NCBI GenBank assembly: GCA_021733665.1
Contig: JAHREI010000004.1
Coordinates: forward strand, 186,001 to 250,000
DNA length: 64,000 nucleotides
Direction: 5' to 3'
Source of the DNA: Bacillus subtilis
Lineage (GTDB): Bacteria > Pseudomonadota > Alphaproteobacteria > Rhizobiales > Rhizobiaceae
The position numbers and the translations under genes were made by a program. Of the stretch, positions 47,477 through 57,681 are shown piece after piece. A model generated the notes under the pieces. That model saw only the letters and a program-made list of their open reading frames with translations, did not search any database and had not been told where the DNA came from. Numbering within the stretch: position 1 is the first letter of the stretch; each line of letters begins with the position of its first letter.

Positions 47477-49291
47477 ATGAGTACAGATACAAGTGGCGCA
47501 GCTGCCGCAGCACAAAAAGAAACCGGTAAACGGGAAATGACTGGTGCCGAAATGGTTGTACAGGCTCTGATCGATCAGGGCGTGGAACATATTTTCGGCT
47601 ATCCGGGTGGTGCTGTGCTACCGATCTATGACGAGTTGTTCCAGCAGGAAACTGTCGAGCACATTCTGGTGCGTCACGAGCAGGGCGCAGGCCATGCGGC
47701 TGAAGGTTATGCGCGTTCCACCGGCAAGGTTGGTGTAATGCTGGTAACCTCCGGTCCGGGCGCGACCAATGCGGTAACACCGTTGCAGGATGCGCTGCTG
47801 GATTCTATCCCGCTGGTTTGCATCACCGGTCAGGTCCCGACATCTTTGATCGGCACCGATGCGTTTCAGGAAGCTGACACTGTCGGCATTACCCGTCCTT
47901 GCACCAAGCATAACTGGCTGGTTAAGGATGTAAATGATCTGGCGCGCATTCTGCATGAGGCTTTTCATGTTGCGCGCACCGGTCGTCCGGGCCCTGTTGT
48001 TATTGATATTCCGAAGAACATCCAGTTTGCGACCGGCATGTATACGCCGCCGGCAACCAGCCCGCGTACCAGCTATAATCCGGTTCTGAACGGCGATCAG
48101 AATGCAATCCGAGCGGCAGTTGAACTGCTGGCCAATGCCAAAAAGCCGGTGATCTATAGCGGTGGTGGTGTAATCAATTCCGGTCTGGAAGCCTCGAAGC
48201 TGCTGCGTGAGCTGGTTGAGATCAGCGACTTTCCGATCACCTCGACACTGATGGGCTTGGGTGCTTATCCGGCATCAGGCAAAAATTGGCTGGGTATGCT
48301 CGGCATGCACGGCACGTTTGAAGCCAATATGACTATGCATGAATGTGATGTCATGCTGTGCGTCGGTGCGCGTTTCGATGACCGTATCACCGGTCGTCTG
48401 GATGCTTTCTCGCCGAATTCCAAGAAAATCCACATTGATATTGACCCGTCTTCGATCAACAAGACTGTTCGCGTGGATGTGCCGATTATTGGTGATGTTG
48501 CCCATGTTCTGGAAGATATGGTGCGCCAGTACCGTGCATCTTCCAAACGTCCTGAAAAGGCCGATATGGCTTCATGGTGGAACCAGATTGATAAATGGCG
48601 TGCGCGCAACTCGCTGGCCTATAAGCACAGCCGCGATGTGATTATGCCGCAATATGCGCTGGAGCGTCTGCAGGAACTGACCAAGGATCGCAAGACCTAC
48701 ATCACCACAGAAGTTGGCCAGCACCAGATGTGGGCTGCACAATTTATGAAATTCGAGGAGCCGCATCACTGGATGACTTCCGGTGGTCTGGGTACCATGG
48801 GTTATGGTTTGCCGGCAGCGCTGGGCGTGCAGATTGCCCATCCGGATGCATTGGTGATTGATATTGCCGGTGATGCTTCTATTCAGATGTGTATTCAGGA
48901 AATGTCGGCGGCTATTCAGCATAATGCGCCGATCAAGATTTTCATTCTGAATAACCAGTATATGGGCATGGTGCGCCAGTGGCAGCAGTTGCTGCACGGT
49001 AACCGTCTGTCACATTCTTATACAGAAGCGATGCCGGATTTTGTTAAACTGGCTGAAGCCTATGGCGGCACAGGTATCCGTTGCTCCAAGCCGGATGAGC
49101 TGGATGATGCAATCATGAAAATGATTGAAACAGACGGGCCGGTGATCTTTGACTGTCACGTTGCCAATCTGGCGAACTGCTTCCCGATGATCCCTTCAGG
49201 CAAAGCGCATAATGAAATGCTGTTGCCGGATGAAGCGACTGATGAAGCTGTTGCTAATGCCATTGACGCTAAAGACCGTCACCTAGTCTAA
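47477..49291 (+). CDS. ilvB: Acetolactate synthase, large (catalytic) subunit
   Basis: 604-aa ThDP enzyme of valine, leucine and isoleucine synthesis (ilvI in some naming). EHIFGYPGGAVLPIYDELF near residue 37 includes the region before the catalytic Glu (RHEQGAGHAAEGYAR). A central FAD domain follows, and the ThDP/Mg site is GDASIQMCIQEMSAAIQHNAPIKIFILNN near 458. It is controlled by the upstream attenuator and followed by ilvN after 22 bp. Confidence 0.96.
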   Translation: MSTDTSGAAAAAQKETGKREMTGAEMVVQALIDQGVEHIFGYPGGAVLPIYDELFQQETVEHILVRHEQGAGHAAEGYARSTGKVGVMLVTSGPGATNAVTPLQDALLDSIPLVCITGQVPTSLIGTDAFQEADTVGITRPCTKHNWLVKDVNDLARILHEAFHVARTGRPGPVVIDIPKNIQFATGMYTPPATSPRTSYNPVLNGDQNAIRAAVELLANAKKPVIYSGGGVINSGLEASKLLRELVEISDFPITSTLMGLGAYPASGKNWLGMLGMHGTFEANMTMHECDVMLCVGARFDDRITGRLDAFSPNSKKIHIDIDPSSINKTVRVDVPIIGDVAHVLEDMVRQYRASSKRPEKADMASWWNQIDKWRARNSLAYKHSRDVIMPQYALERLQELTKDRKTYITTEVGQHQMWAAQFMKFEEPHHWMTSGGLGTMGYGLPAALGVQIAHPDALVIDIAGDASIQMCIQEMSAAIQHNAPIKIFILNNQYMGMVRQWQQLLHGNRLSHSYTEAMPDFVKLAEAYGGTGIRCSKPDELDDAIMKMIETDGPVIFDCHVANLANCFPMIPSGKAHNEMLLPDEATDEAVANAIDAKDRHLV

Positions 49292-49313
49292 TACCGGAAC
49301 AAGGATATTCATT

Positions 49314-49886
49314 ATGAACGCACAAAATGCAGCTTCCGGTTCAGCTTACTTTCTGACCGAAGAAACCCAGCTAGTTGAAACACATACACTATCGGTACTG
49401 GTTGACAACGAACCGGGTGTCCTTGCCCGTGTTATCGGCCTGTTTTCCGGTCGCGGTTATAATATTGAGAGCCTGACCGTTTCTGAAACCGAGCACGAAA
49501 AGCACCTGTCGCGTATTACTATTGTAACGCGCGGCACAGCTAATGTGCTGGATCAGATCCGTCATTCGCTGGAACGTATTGTTCCGGTGCATCGGGTGGT
49601 TGATCTGACCTATCATGCCCAGCAACTTGGTCATGAGCGTCCGGTCGAGCGTGAACTGGCGCTGATCAAAGTGGTGGGAAAAGGTGATGACCGTGCAGAA
49701 ATGCTGCGTCTGGCCGATGCTTTCAAAGCCAAGGTCGTGGATGCAACGGTTGAGCATTTCATCTTTGAAATCACCGGCAAGGGCGCAAAGATTGATCAGT
49801 TCATTGCGATTATGAAGCCGCTTGGTCTGATTGAAGTGTGCCGTACCGGTGTTGCGGCTATGATCCGTGGTGCTGAAGGCATGTAA
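49314..49886 (+). CDS. ilvN: Acetolactate synthase, small (regulatory) subunit
   Basis: 190-aa subunit giving valine feedback inhibition (ilvH type by length). The N-terminal ACT domain reads HTLSVLVDNEPGVLARVIGLFSGRGYNIESLTV near residues 25-57. The C-terminal domain contains ELALIKVVGKGDDRAEMLRLADAFKAKVVD. Co-transcribed with ilvB. A large palindrome follows the stop. Confidence 0.96.
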   Translation: MNAQNAASGSAYFLTEETQLVETHTLSVLVDNEPGVLARVIGLFSGRGYNIESLTVSETEHEKHLSRITIVTRGTANVLDQIRHSLERIVPVHRVVDLTYHAQQLGHERPVERELALIKVVGKGDDRAEMLRLADAFKAKVVDATVEHFIFEITGKGAKIDQFIAIMKPLGLIEVCRTGVAAMIRGAEGM

Positions 49887-49898
49887 TCGTGTCTGATC

Positions 49899-50017
49899 TA
49901 AAAGTCGCCTGACTTGGCTGCAAATGGCAATTTTCTGCGCTTCGGTACTCACGTACGATTAGTACGTTCCGTTCCGATGCTCCAAAATCACCATTTTCGC
50001 TGTCGTCTGACGCTTTT
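49899..50017. repeat. Large imperfect palindrome after ilvN
   Basis: About 119 bp that folds on itself around ACGTAC-GATTA-GTACGT (49951-49967). Inner arms share CGGTACTCACGTAC-like sequence on the left and a related reverse complement on the right. Outer arms AAAAGTCGCCTGAC and GTCTGACGCTTTT also match with small gaps. It may act as a terminator but looks like an interspersed palindromic element. Confidence 0.75.
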
Positions 50018-50074
50018 TGATGCAGACACTTAAAGTGCTGATCGTTTGTAGCACCGCTGTTCTCAAAAGAGGCA

Positions 50075-50713
50075 GTGGTGTTGCTTTTTATAAATAGATT
50101 GTTTCTTCAGATGTTGCTTTCTTATGATATATTCATGGCGCTGGTGGTGTTTGCGTTTGTTACATCTATCACGCCGGGGCCGAATAATCTGATGCTGCTG
50201 GCTTCCGGAGTGAACTTTGGTTTTCGTCGGACAATTCCGCATATGCTGGGAATTGGAGTCGGTTTTCTGACACTGTTGCTGGGTGTGGGCTACGGACTTG
50301 GTGCAGTTTTGGAAACGGCTCCGGTCCTGTATCTGGCGCTGAAATTCGCCGGTGGCGCCTATATGCTCTATCTGGCTTATAAAATTGCTACTTCAACTTC
50401 GGTCGGTTCAGTTGCGGATAGTGCAGCCAAACCAATGAGCTTTATGCAGGCTTTGCTGTTTCAGTGGGTGAACCCGAAGGCCTGGGTGATGGCGGTCACT
50501 GCTATGGCAAGCTACACTGTGCATGATGCCTATACGCTTTCAGTGCTGGTTATTGGCGCTGTTTTTGCGATTATTAATTTGCCGAGTGTGTCGTCATGGG
50601 CGGCATTTGGCAGTCTGTTACGCCAATGGCTGGAAGATCCGGTGCGGCTCAAATGGTTCAACCTGACCATGGCTCTGCTGCTGGTTGCCAGTCTGTGGCC
50701 GATGCTGAGGTGA
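50075..50713 (+). CDS. LysE/RhtB family amino-acid exporter
   Basis: 212-aa membrane protein with six hydrophobic segments. FVTSITPGPNNLMLLASGVNFGFRRTIPHMLGI is the LysE/RhtB N-terminal signature and QALLFQWVNPKAWVMAVTA the central one. Starts are uncertain: GTG 50075 or 50078 (after AAAGAGG), or ATG 50111 or 50135. Position after ilvBN hints at export of branched-chain or related amino acids, but this is only context. Confidence 0.87.
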   Translation: MVLLFINRLFLQMLLSYDIFMALVVFAFVTSITPGPNNLMLLASGVNFGFRRTIPHMLGIGVGFLTLLLGVGYGLGAVLETAPVLYLALKFAGGAYMLYLAYKIATSTSVGSVADSAAKPMSFMQALLFQWVNPKAWVMAVTAMASYTVHDAYTLSVLVIGAVFAIINLPSVSSWAAFGSLLRQWLEDPVRLKWFNLTMALLLVASLWPMLR

Positions 50714-50754
50714 TAAAACTTGCTCTTTAGGCGCGAATCCGGTCAATCAGTGCC

Positions 50755-51885
50755 ATGATGGAATTTTCACCGGAACAGGACAACGCGCTGCAAGCTGTGG
50801 CGCAATGGTTGGCAAAAGGCGGCTCCCCGATTTTCCGCCTTTTTGGCTATGCGGGAACGGGTAAGACGACGCTTGCGCGCTATTTTGCCGAGCATGTGGA
50901 TGGTGAGGTGCAGTTTGCGGCCTTTACCGGTAAGGCTGCGCAGGTGCTGCGCTCCAAAGGTGCGAGTAATGCCCGCACATTGCACTCGCTGATCTACCGC
51001 CCGAAAGGCGAAGAAGCGATTGAAGATGAGACGACAGGTAAAACCTCGATCTCTCCGACCTTTTCGCTCAACCGTCAAAGCCCTGTGGCAAAAGCAGCTC
51101 TGATCGTTGTCGATGAATGTTCGATGGTCGATGAGCAACTTGGCCGCGATCTGATGACATTCGGTACGCCTATTCTGGTGCTGGGTGATCCGGGGCAGTT
51201 GCCGCCGATCAGCGGTGGCGGTTTCTTCACCGAGCAGGAACCGGATTATCTGCTGACAGAAATTCACCGTCAGGCACAGGATAACCCGATTATCCGTTTG
51301 GCGCTGGATGTGCGCGAGGGGCGGGACATTCCCTATGGTGATTATGGTGCTGCGCGCGTCATCAGCAAAGCGGAAGTGACACAGGAACTGGTGCTCGATG
51401 CTGATCAGGTGCTGGTTGGCACTAATCGTACGCGCAAGCGCTATAACCAACGTCTGCGCGAGCTTAAAGGTTTTACCGCCGAGTATCCGCAATCCGGTGA
51501 CAAGCTGGTTTGTCTTCGCAATGATCCGGCCAAAGGTTTGCTCAATGGTTCGCTCTGGAAGGTGATGACATCTTCCAAGGAAACCGTGAAGCCCGGCATT
51601 AATTTGCTGATTGCACCGGAAGATGAAGAACCGGGGCGCGGTGTTGCCAAGATCAAATTGTTGAAGGCGCAGTTTGAAGATCCGGATGCGGAAATTCCGT
51701 GGCAGACTAAAAAGCGTTTCGACGATTTTGACTACGGCTATGCGCTGACCACCCATAAAGCGCAGGGTTCACAGTGGAATAATGTGGTATTGTTTGATGA
51801 AAGCTATGCCTTCCGCGATACGCGTGAGCGCTGGCTTTATACGGCCATTACCCGTGCAGCGGAAAAACTAACAATCGTTCGCTAA
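50755..51885 (+). CDS. RecD-like SF1B ATP-dependent helicase
   Basis: 376-aa single-domain helicase core. Walker A FGYAGTGKTTLARYF is near residue 30, motif II VVDECSMVDEQL near 120, GDPGQLPPISGGGFF near 145 and LTEIHRQAQDNPII next, then YALTTHKAQGSQWNNVVLFDES and LYTAITRAAEKL. It resembles the small RecD2/Dda-type helicases common in Rhizobiales. Its precise cellular job is unknown. Confidence 0.87.
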   Translation: MMEFSPEQDNALQAVAQWLAKGGSPIFRLFGYAGTGKTTLARYFAEHVDGEVQFAAFTGKAAQVLRSKGASNARTLHSLIYRPKGEEAIEDETTGKTSISPTFSLNRQSPVAKAALIVVDECSMVDEQLGRDLMTFGTPILVLGDPGQLPPISGGGFFTEQEPDYLLTEIHRQAQDNPIIRLALDVREGRDIPYGDYGAARVISKAEVTQELVLDADQVLVGTNRTRKRYNQRLRELKGFTAEYPQSGDKLVCLRNDPAKGLLNGSLWKVMTSSKETVKPGINLLIAPEDEEPGRGVAKIKLLKAQFEDPDAEIPWQTKKRFDDFDYGYALTTHKAQGSQWNNVVLFDESYAFRDTRERWLYTAITRAAEKLTIVR

Positions 51886-51910
51886 TTAAGCATATCAGGG
51901 AGTTCGGATC

Positions 51911-52648
51911 GTGGTTGCAACCTTGTCGGTTAATCTCAATGCTGTGGCTATGTTGCGTAATCGTCGTGATTTGCCATGGCCGAGTGTGACAGGCTTGGGG
52001 CGCGTTGCGCTGGATGCAGGTGCATCCGGCCTGACCGTGCATCCGCGCCCTGATCAGCGTCATATCCGTTTCTCTGATCTTGGTGATCTACGCGCTCTCA
52101 TCGATGATGAGTTTCCGCAGGCTGAATTCAATATCGAAGGCTATCCGTCGGAAGAGTTTCTGGCGCTTGTCGAGCAGCACGAGCCGGAACAGGTCACGCT
52201 GGTGCCGGATGATCCGGCACAGAACACCTCGGATCACGGCTGGGATTTTGCCAAGCATAAGAGCATGCTGAGTGAGGTGACCAAACGTCTGAAATCCCAC
52301 GGCATGCGCGTTTCAATGTTTGCTGATCCGACGCCGGATGGTCTTGAAATTGCAAAAGAGACCGGTGCTGACCGTGTGGAGTTCTTCACCGGCCCTTATG
52401 GTGGTGCCTATGCTGATCCGAAGGCACAGGCACATGAACTGGCATTGCTGGAGCGTGCGGCGCTGAAAGCTGTTGAACTCGGTCTGGGCATTAATGCCGG
52501 TCACGATCTGACGGTCGCTAATCTGCCTGCATTGGTGAAAGTTATGCCGACATTGAGTGAGGTTTCAATCGGGCATGGTCTGACGGCAGATGCGCTGGAA
52601 TATGGTATGCGCCAGTCAGTACAGCGTTTTATCAAAGCACTCGGCTAA
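51911..52648 (+). CDS. pdxJ: Pyridoxine 5'-phosphate synthase
   Basis: 245-aa TIM-barrel enzyme forming pyridoxine phosphate, the vitamin B6 precursor. [15 protein letters not shown] near the start, [18 protein letters not shown] near 36, [12 protein letters not shown] near 72, VTLVPDD near 96 and the C-terminal [15 protein letters not shown] are conserved. The start is GTG after GGGAG at the end of the helicase gene; spacing of 25 bp suggests co-transcription. Confidence 0.96.
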   Translation: MVATLSVNLNAVAMLRNRRDLPWPSVTGLGRVALDAGASGLTVHPRPDQRHIRFSDLGDLRALIDDEFPQAEFNIEGYPSEEFLALVEQHEPEQVTLVPDDPAQNTSDHGWDFAKHKSMLSEVTKRLKSHGMRVSMFADPTPDGLEIAKETGADRVEFFTGPYGGAYADPKAQAHELALLERAALKAVELGLGINAGHDLTVANLPALVKVMPTLSEVSIGHGLTADALEYGMRQSVQRFIKALG

Positions 52649-52903
52649 AATCGTTTTTTGTTTTTTGATTCAATTTAGTTTTATAAATTACTGATTTTAA
52701 ATAATTTTTACAGTTTTATATCCTGGTGAGCCATCTGTATTTGTGATGGCTCATCAGTGCAGATATGCATTTCTTTGCTCTTGTCATTCAGAAAAATTGA
52801 GCATTTATATACTGCACTCCGGCCATTTCTTTCACTTGCGTATAAGGCTAAGATTGAAACACAGACCGGCGTATTGATAGCATCACATAGTTATAGGTTA
52901 TGT
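52649..52903 (+). other. kup upstream region with hairpin
   Basis: AT-rich 255 bp. A perfect 9-bp stem, TGAGCCATC (52727-52735) with GATGGCTCA (52745-52753), has no T-run. The preceding T-rich tract may help end pdxJ transcription. No gene is convincing; an in-frame extension of kup from 52757 lacks conservation features. Confidence 0.4.
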
Positions 52904-54853
52904 ATGAAGCAGTCGCAGCGTGAAGAGATTGCCCATCAGGATATTCCGGTCAGTTCCGATGAGGATATGACCGATCCGCACAGCCAGTCAGGTAATCTGA
53001 AGCTGTTAATGATGGGGGCACTTGGTGTCGTCTATGGCGATATCGGTACCAGCCCGATTTATGCTTTTCGTGAAGCGCTGCATGCTTCTCTCTCAGACGG
53101 CAATTTGCTGCGGACTGAAATTCTCGGTGTGATATCCCTGATTGTCTGGTCTCTGGCGCTCATTGTGACAGTGAAATATGTGCTGTTTGTACTGCGGGCA
53201 GATAATAATGGTGAGGGCGGTATTCTTTCGCTTATGGCGCTGGTGCGTTCCAGCTTTGCCAGCCGTCCGGATATTATTCTCGGTATCGGGATTATCGGCG
53301 CATCACTGTTTTTCGGTGATGCAGTCATTACACCGGCAATTTCTGTGCTTTCTGCGGTGGAAGGACTGGAGATCGTCGCGCCGGACATGACGCCTTATGT
53401 GGTGCCGATTACCATCACAATTTTGCTGATACTGTTCTTTGTGCAGCGGCACGGTACAGGGCGTATGGCCAGTATTTTCGGCCCTGTGATGTTGCTGTGG
53501 TTTCTCGCATTGGGGCTAACCGGTTTCATTCATATATTTGATGATCCGGGCATTCTTGCAGGGCTTAATCCTTATTATGCTTTTGCTTTTCTCAGCGGTA
53601 ATCTGACAACCTCTTTCGCGACCATTGGTGCGATTTTTCTGGCCGTTACCGGTGCAGAAGCGCTTTATGCCGATCTTGGTCATTTCGGGCGCAAGCCAAT
53701 TGTACGTGCATGGTTGTGGATTGTGTTTCCGAGTCTGATCCTGAATTATTTCGGGCAGGGGGCTTTTATTCTTTCGCACAGCGCGGCAACCGGTGAAGCG
53801 GTGCAAAATCCGTTCTTTCAGATGATGCCGCAATGGGCATTGTTGCCGATGGTGCTGCTGGCAACAATTGCCACAGTTATCGCCAGTCAGGCGGTGCTGA
53901 CAGGTACCTATTCACTGGCACGACAGGCGGTACAGCTGAATATTTTACCAAGGCTTGAGGTCTTGCATACATCTGAAACACTGCACGGGCAGATTTATAT
54001 GCCGCGCATTAATCTGCTGCTTGGCATTACAGTGATCCTGCTGGTGGTGACTTTCCAGAAGTCCAGCAATCTGGCTGCAGCCTATGGTATTGCGGTAACC
54101 GGTAATATGCTGGTGACAACGACGTTGTTGTTTTTTGTAATGCGTCGTCTGTGGAAGTGGAGCCTGCCGGTTGTGCTGGTGCCGATCATTGGATTTGCTG
54201 TGGTTGATCTGATGTTCTTCAGTGCCAATCTCGTCAAAGTGCATCAGGGCGGTTGGGCATCGATTGTGGTCGGAGCGCTGGTTTTGCTGGTTATGTGGAC
54301 ATGGGTGCGCGGCAGTCGCCATCTGTTTCAGAAGACCCGTAAGACAGAAGTGCCGTTGGATTTGATTGTCAATCAGATGGCACGCAAAGAGCCGGTGATT
54401 GTGGCAGGCACAGCGGTTTTCCTGACCGGTGATCCGGCCAGTGTGCCGACAGCGCTGATGCATAGCCTTAAACATTATAAAGTTCTGCACGAGAATAATG
54501 TTATTCTGACTGTGGTGACGGCACCACGCCCTTGGGTGCCGGCGGATGATCGTGCTCGGATTTCGCAATATAGCGACCGTTTCATGCAGGTGACACTGAC
54601 TTTTGGTTATATGCAGTCGCCGAATATTCCGCGTGCATTGGGAATTTGCCGCAAGCTTGGCTGGAAATATGATATTATGACGACGTCATTTTTCCTCTCG
54701 CGGCGTGTTTTACGAATATCGCCGCGCTCACCAATGCCGCATTGGCAGGCGAAATTATTTATTTCGCTGGCACGCAGCGCTTCAGATGCAACGGAATATT
54801 TCCAGATTCCGACCGGTCGTGTGGTGGAGATTGGCACGCAGGTTAATCTTTAA
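52904..54853 (+). CDS. kup: Potassium uptake protein Kup
   Basis: 649-aa KUP/HAK/KT K+ importer. After a polar N-terminus, the family signature GALGVVYGDIGTSPIYAFREAL is near residue 30-55; about twelve membrane segments follow, with RADNNGEGGILSLMAL, GASLFFGDAVITPAISVLSAVEG and LFFVQRHGT in order. A cytoplasmic C-terminal region covers the last 200 residues. It has no obvious operon partner. Confidence 0.94.
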   Translation: MKQSQREEIAHQDIPVSSDEDMTDPHSQSGNLKLLMMGALGVVYGDIGTSPIYAFREALHASLSDGNLLRTEILGVISLIVWSLALIVTVKYVLFVLRADNNGEGGILSLMALVRSSFASRPDIILGIGIIGASLFFGDAVITPAISVLSAVEGLEIVAPDMTPYVVPITITILLILFFVQRHGTGRMASIFGPVMLLWFLALGLTGFIHIFDDPGILAGLNPYYAFAFLSGNLTTSFATIGAIFLAVTGAEALYADLGHFGRKPIVRAWLWIVFPSLILNYFGQGAFILSHSAATGEAVQNPFFQMMPQWALLPMVLLATIATVIASQAVLTGTYSLARQAVQLNILPRLEVLHTSETLHGQIYMPRINLLLGITVILLVVTFQKSSNLAAAYGIAVTGNMLVTTTLLFFVMRRLWKWSLPVVLVPIIGFAVVDLMFFSANLVKVHQGGWASIVVGALVLLVMWTWVRGSRHLFQKTRKTEVPLDLIVNQMARKEPVIVAGTAVFLTGDPASVPTALMHSLKHYKVLHENNVILTVVTAPRPWVPADDRARISQYSDRFMQVTLTFGYMQSPNIPRALGICRKLGWKYDIMTTSFFLSRRVLRISPRSPMPHWQAKLFISLARSASDATEYFQIPTGRVVEIGTQVNL

Positions 54854-54910
54854 TTGGTGCACTGAATAAAATTTGGCGATGGAATAAAAATCCCTCTTGC
54901 ATTGTTGAGT

Positions 54911-54944
54911 TTGTGACGGCATAGTCCGAACCGTAACGTACGGT
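54911..54944 (+). promoter_or_regulatory. tetR promoter with overlapping operator
   Basis: TTGTGA (54911-54916), 17-bp spacer, TAACGT (54934-54939). ACCGTA-ACG-TACGGT (54930-54944) is a perfect 6-3-6 palindrome covering the -10, as expected for a self-repressing TetR-family regulator. Confidence 0.5.
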
Positions 54945-55002
54945 ACGCATGATGAGAATCTGTGAGACACGTATGAAATAGGTATAAAAGGAGCGTGGAA
55001 GC

Positions 55003-55662
55003 GTGCAGTTGCAGCAGCCTGATAATGTCGTGAGCAATGTCGGAAACGGCCTCGATCTGACAGATCGTCAGAAAGATGTCCTGAATGCTGCACTCGAGCT
55101 ACTCGTTGAAGGTGGCGACAGCCTGACTATGGCTGGCGTTGCGCGACGGGCAAGCTGTTCCAAAGAAACGCTCTATAAGTGGTTCACCGATCGTGATGGT
55201 TTGCTGACCGCAACAGTGCAATGGCAGGCGTCTAAAGTGCGCGTTGTGCCGGTGGCGAGGGAAGGGCTGGATGAAGAGTCACTCTTTACCAGTCTGGAAC
55301 ATTTCGCCCGTGACTGGTTGCTGGTTCTGTCGGGCAGTACATCGATTGCATTGAACCGCTTAGCTGTGAGCCATGCCGGTTCCGGCAAATCGGATCTCGG
55401 TGAGATCGTGCTGAATAATGGTCCGATCGCAATGGCGCGTCGTCTCAAGCCGGTTCTTGAAACTGGTCGCGATGCAGGCCTGCTGGACTTTGATGATATT
55501 GATGAAGCATTCGCTTCATTCTTCGGCCTTGTGGTGCGCGATATGCAGATCCGTCTGCTGCTCGGCGATCATCATGAAGTCAGTGATGCAGAAATTATTC
55601 GCGATGCGAGAACAGCAACGCGTCAGTTTTTTGCTCTTTACGGAAATAAAGCCGGTTCCTGA
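55003..55662 (+). CDS. TetR/AcrR family transcriptional regulator
   Basis: 219 aa. The N-terminal helix-turn-helix is clear: RQKDVLNAALELLVEGGDSLTMAGVARRASCSKETLYKWFTDRDGLL (about residues 23-69). The C-terminal ligand domain resembles the AefR/TetR_C-like group. GTG start after AAAAGGAG. ilvC starts 67 bp downstream on the same strand, so it may be co-transcribed with or control ilvC. The ligand is unknown. Confidence 0.88.
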   Translation: MQLQQPDNVVSNVGNGLDLTDRQKDVLNAALELLVEGGDSLTMAGVARRASCSKETLYKWFTDRDGLLTATVQWQASKVRVVPVAREGLDEESLFTSLEHFARDWLLVLSGSTSIALNRLAVSHAGSGKSDLGEIVLNNGPIAMARRLKPVLETGRDAGLLDFDDIDEAFASFFGLVVRDMQIRLLLGDHHEVSDAEIIRDARTATRQFFALYGNKAGS

Positions 55663-55674
55663 AAAGCCGGATAA

Positions 55675-56748
<1,074 letters not shown>

Positions 56749-56802
56749 TCCGGTTTCGGTTTATGGCGATCCAAGTTTTCTTTTTCTCGGCATAGCCGAG
56801 GG

Positions 56803-56884
56803 TGGATCTCCAAGAAGAAGCTGGTTGACAAGGCTCGCAACTAATCCGGTTAACAAAGCCCGCAAAGAAGCTGGCATTGTTTAA
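56803..56884 (+). pseudogene. Diverged extra copies of the ilvC 3' end
   Basis: 56803-56844 encodes [13 protein letters not shown] and a stop, against [13 protein letters not shown] at 56707-56748. Three of the four differences are synonymous third-base changes (Lys, Ala, Arg), and the TCCGGTT after the stop is shared. Directly after it 56849-56884 encodes VNKARKEAGIV and a stop, a weaker second copy sharing AACAAAGCCCG with the gene. Neither has a start signal. Confidence 0.85.
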
Positions 56885-56894
56885 TCACTGAATA

Positions 56895-56930
56895 TCAGGC
56901 CCGCACAAAGTTTTGTTTGTGCGGGCCTGA
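56895..56930 (+). terminator. Terminator after ilvC and its tail copies
   Basis: A perfect 15-bp stem (TCAGGCCCGCACAAA with its complement at 56916-56930), 6-nt loop. The T-run is poor (CTATTT), but the stem is very stable. Confidence 0.75.
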
Positions 56931-56967
56931 CTATTTATGGCAGTACTGCTGACGGGAGGAATGAGAT

Positions 56968-57474
56968 ATGAGTGAAATAACGATCCGGCAGTTGAAATCC
57001 GATGACTTTGCTATCCTTCGGGACATCCGGCTGGAAGCGCTGCAACTGCATCCGGAAGCCTATAGTTCTGCCTATGAAGACTGGGTAAAATTCTCTGAAG
57101 CTGATTGGCGTGCAAAGTTAAACGCACCGGTTTTTGCGGCCTTTGACGGCAACAAGGCTGTTGGTCTGATTGGTCTGTGGCCTCAGGATGGCGCACGGAC
57201 ATCGCATCGTGCAATTGTCGTGATGGTCTATGTGAAAAGCGAAATGCGCGGCCGGAATATTGGCCGGAAGCTGATGCAGGCTGTCGAGGCCTATGCGCGT
57301 GATAATGGTTTCAGCCAGCTTGAACTCAGTGTGCTCGCAGAAAATAAATCTGCTTTGCAACTTTACTTGCGCGAAGGCTATACGGAATTCGGACGCCGGC
57401 CGAACTGGATATCGCTGAATGGTGAAATGTATGACGAAGTGATGATGGTGCGTCCGGTCATACTAGGTGCATGA
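56968..57474 (+). CDS. GNAT family N-acetyltransferase
   Basis: 168 aa. ITIRQLKSDDFAILRDIRLEALQLHPEAYSSAYEDW is a typical start, MVYVKSEMRGRNIGRKLMQAVEAYARDNGF near 90-120 is the acetyl-CoA loop and helix, and LSVLAENKSALQLYLREGYTEFGRRPNW the C-terminal motif. AGGAATGAGAT precedes the ATG. The acceptor is unknown. Confidence 0.87.
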   Translation: MSEITIRQLKSDDFAILRDIRLEALQLHPEAYSSAYEDWVKFSEADWRAKLNAPVFAAFDGNKAVGLIGLWPQDGARTSHRAIVVMVYVKSEMRGRNIGRKLMQAVEAYARDNGFSQLELSVLAENKSALQLYLREGYTEFGRRPNWISLNGEMYDEVMMVRPVILGA

Positions 57475-57549
57475 TTATTAGTTTTTGTCGGTGATTTTTG
57501 TACGAATATGACCGAATTTACACCAATCTCGCAACAATGTGAATAAAAG

Positions 57550-57564
57550 GTCAGTATTGCTGAC
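57550..57564. promoter_or_regulatory. Palindrome upstream of the aminotransferase gene
   Basis: GTCAG-TATTG-CTGAC, a perfect 5-5-5 inverted repeat about 120 bp before the start, in an AT-rich stretch. It could be an operator, for example for an Lrp-type regulator, but no regulator gene is adjacent. Confidence 0.3.
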
Positions 57565-57681
57565 ATATTTTGCTTGTTTTGTTGTGAAATACGCATAAGG
57601 TGATACCCAAAGGCACACAGCTTTTGGTTAAGTTTTATGGTCTATTCGACGGCATCTTTTTGAATTAATGAGGAACTCCCC

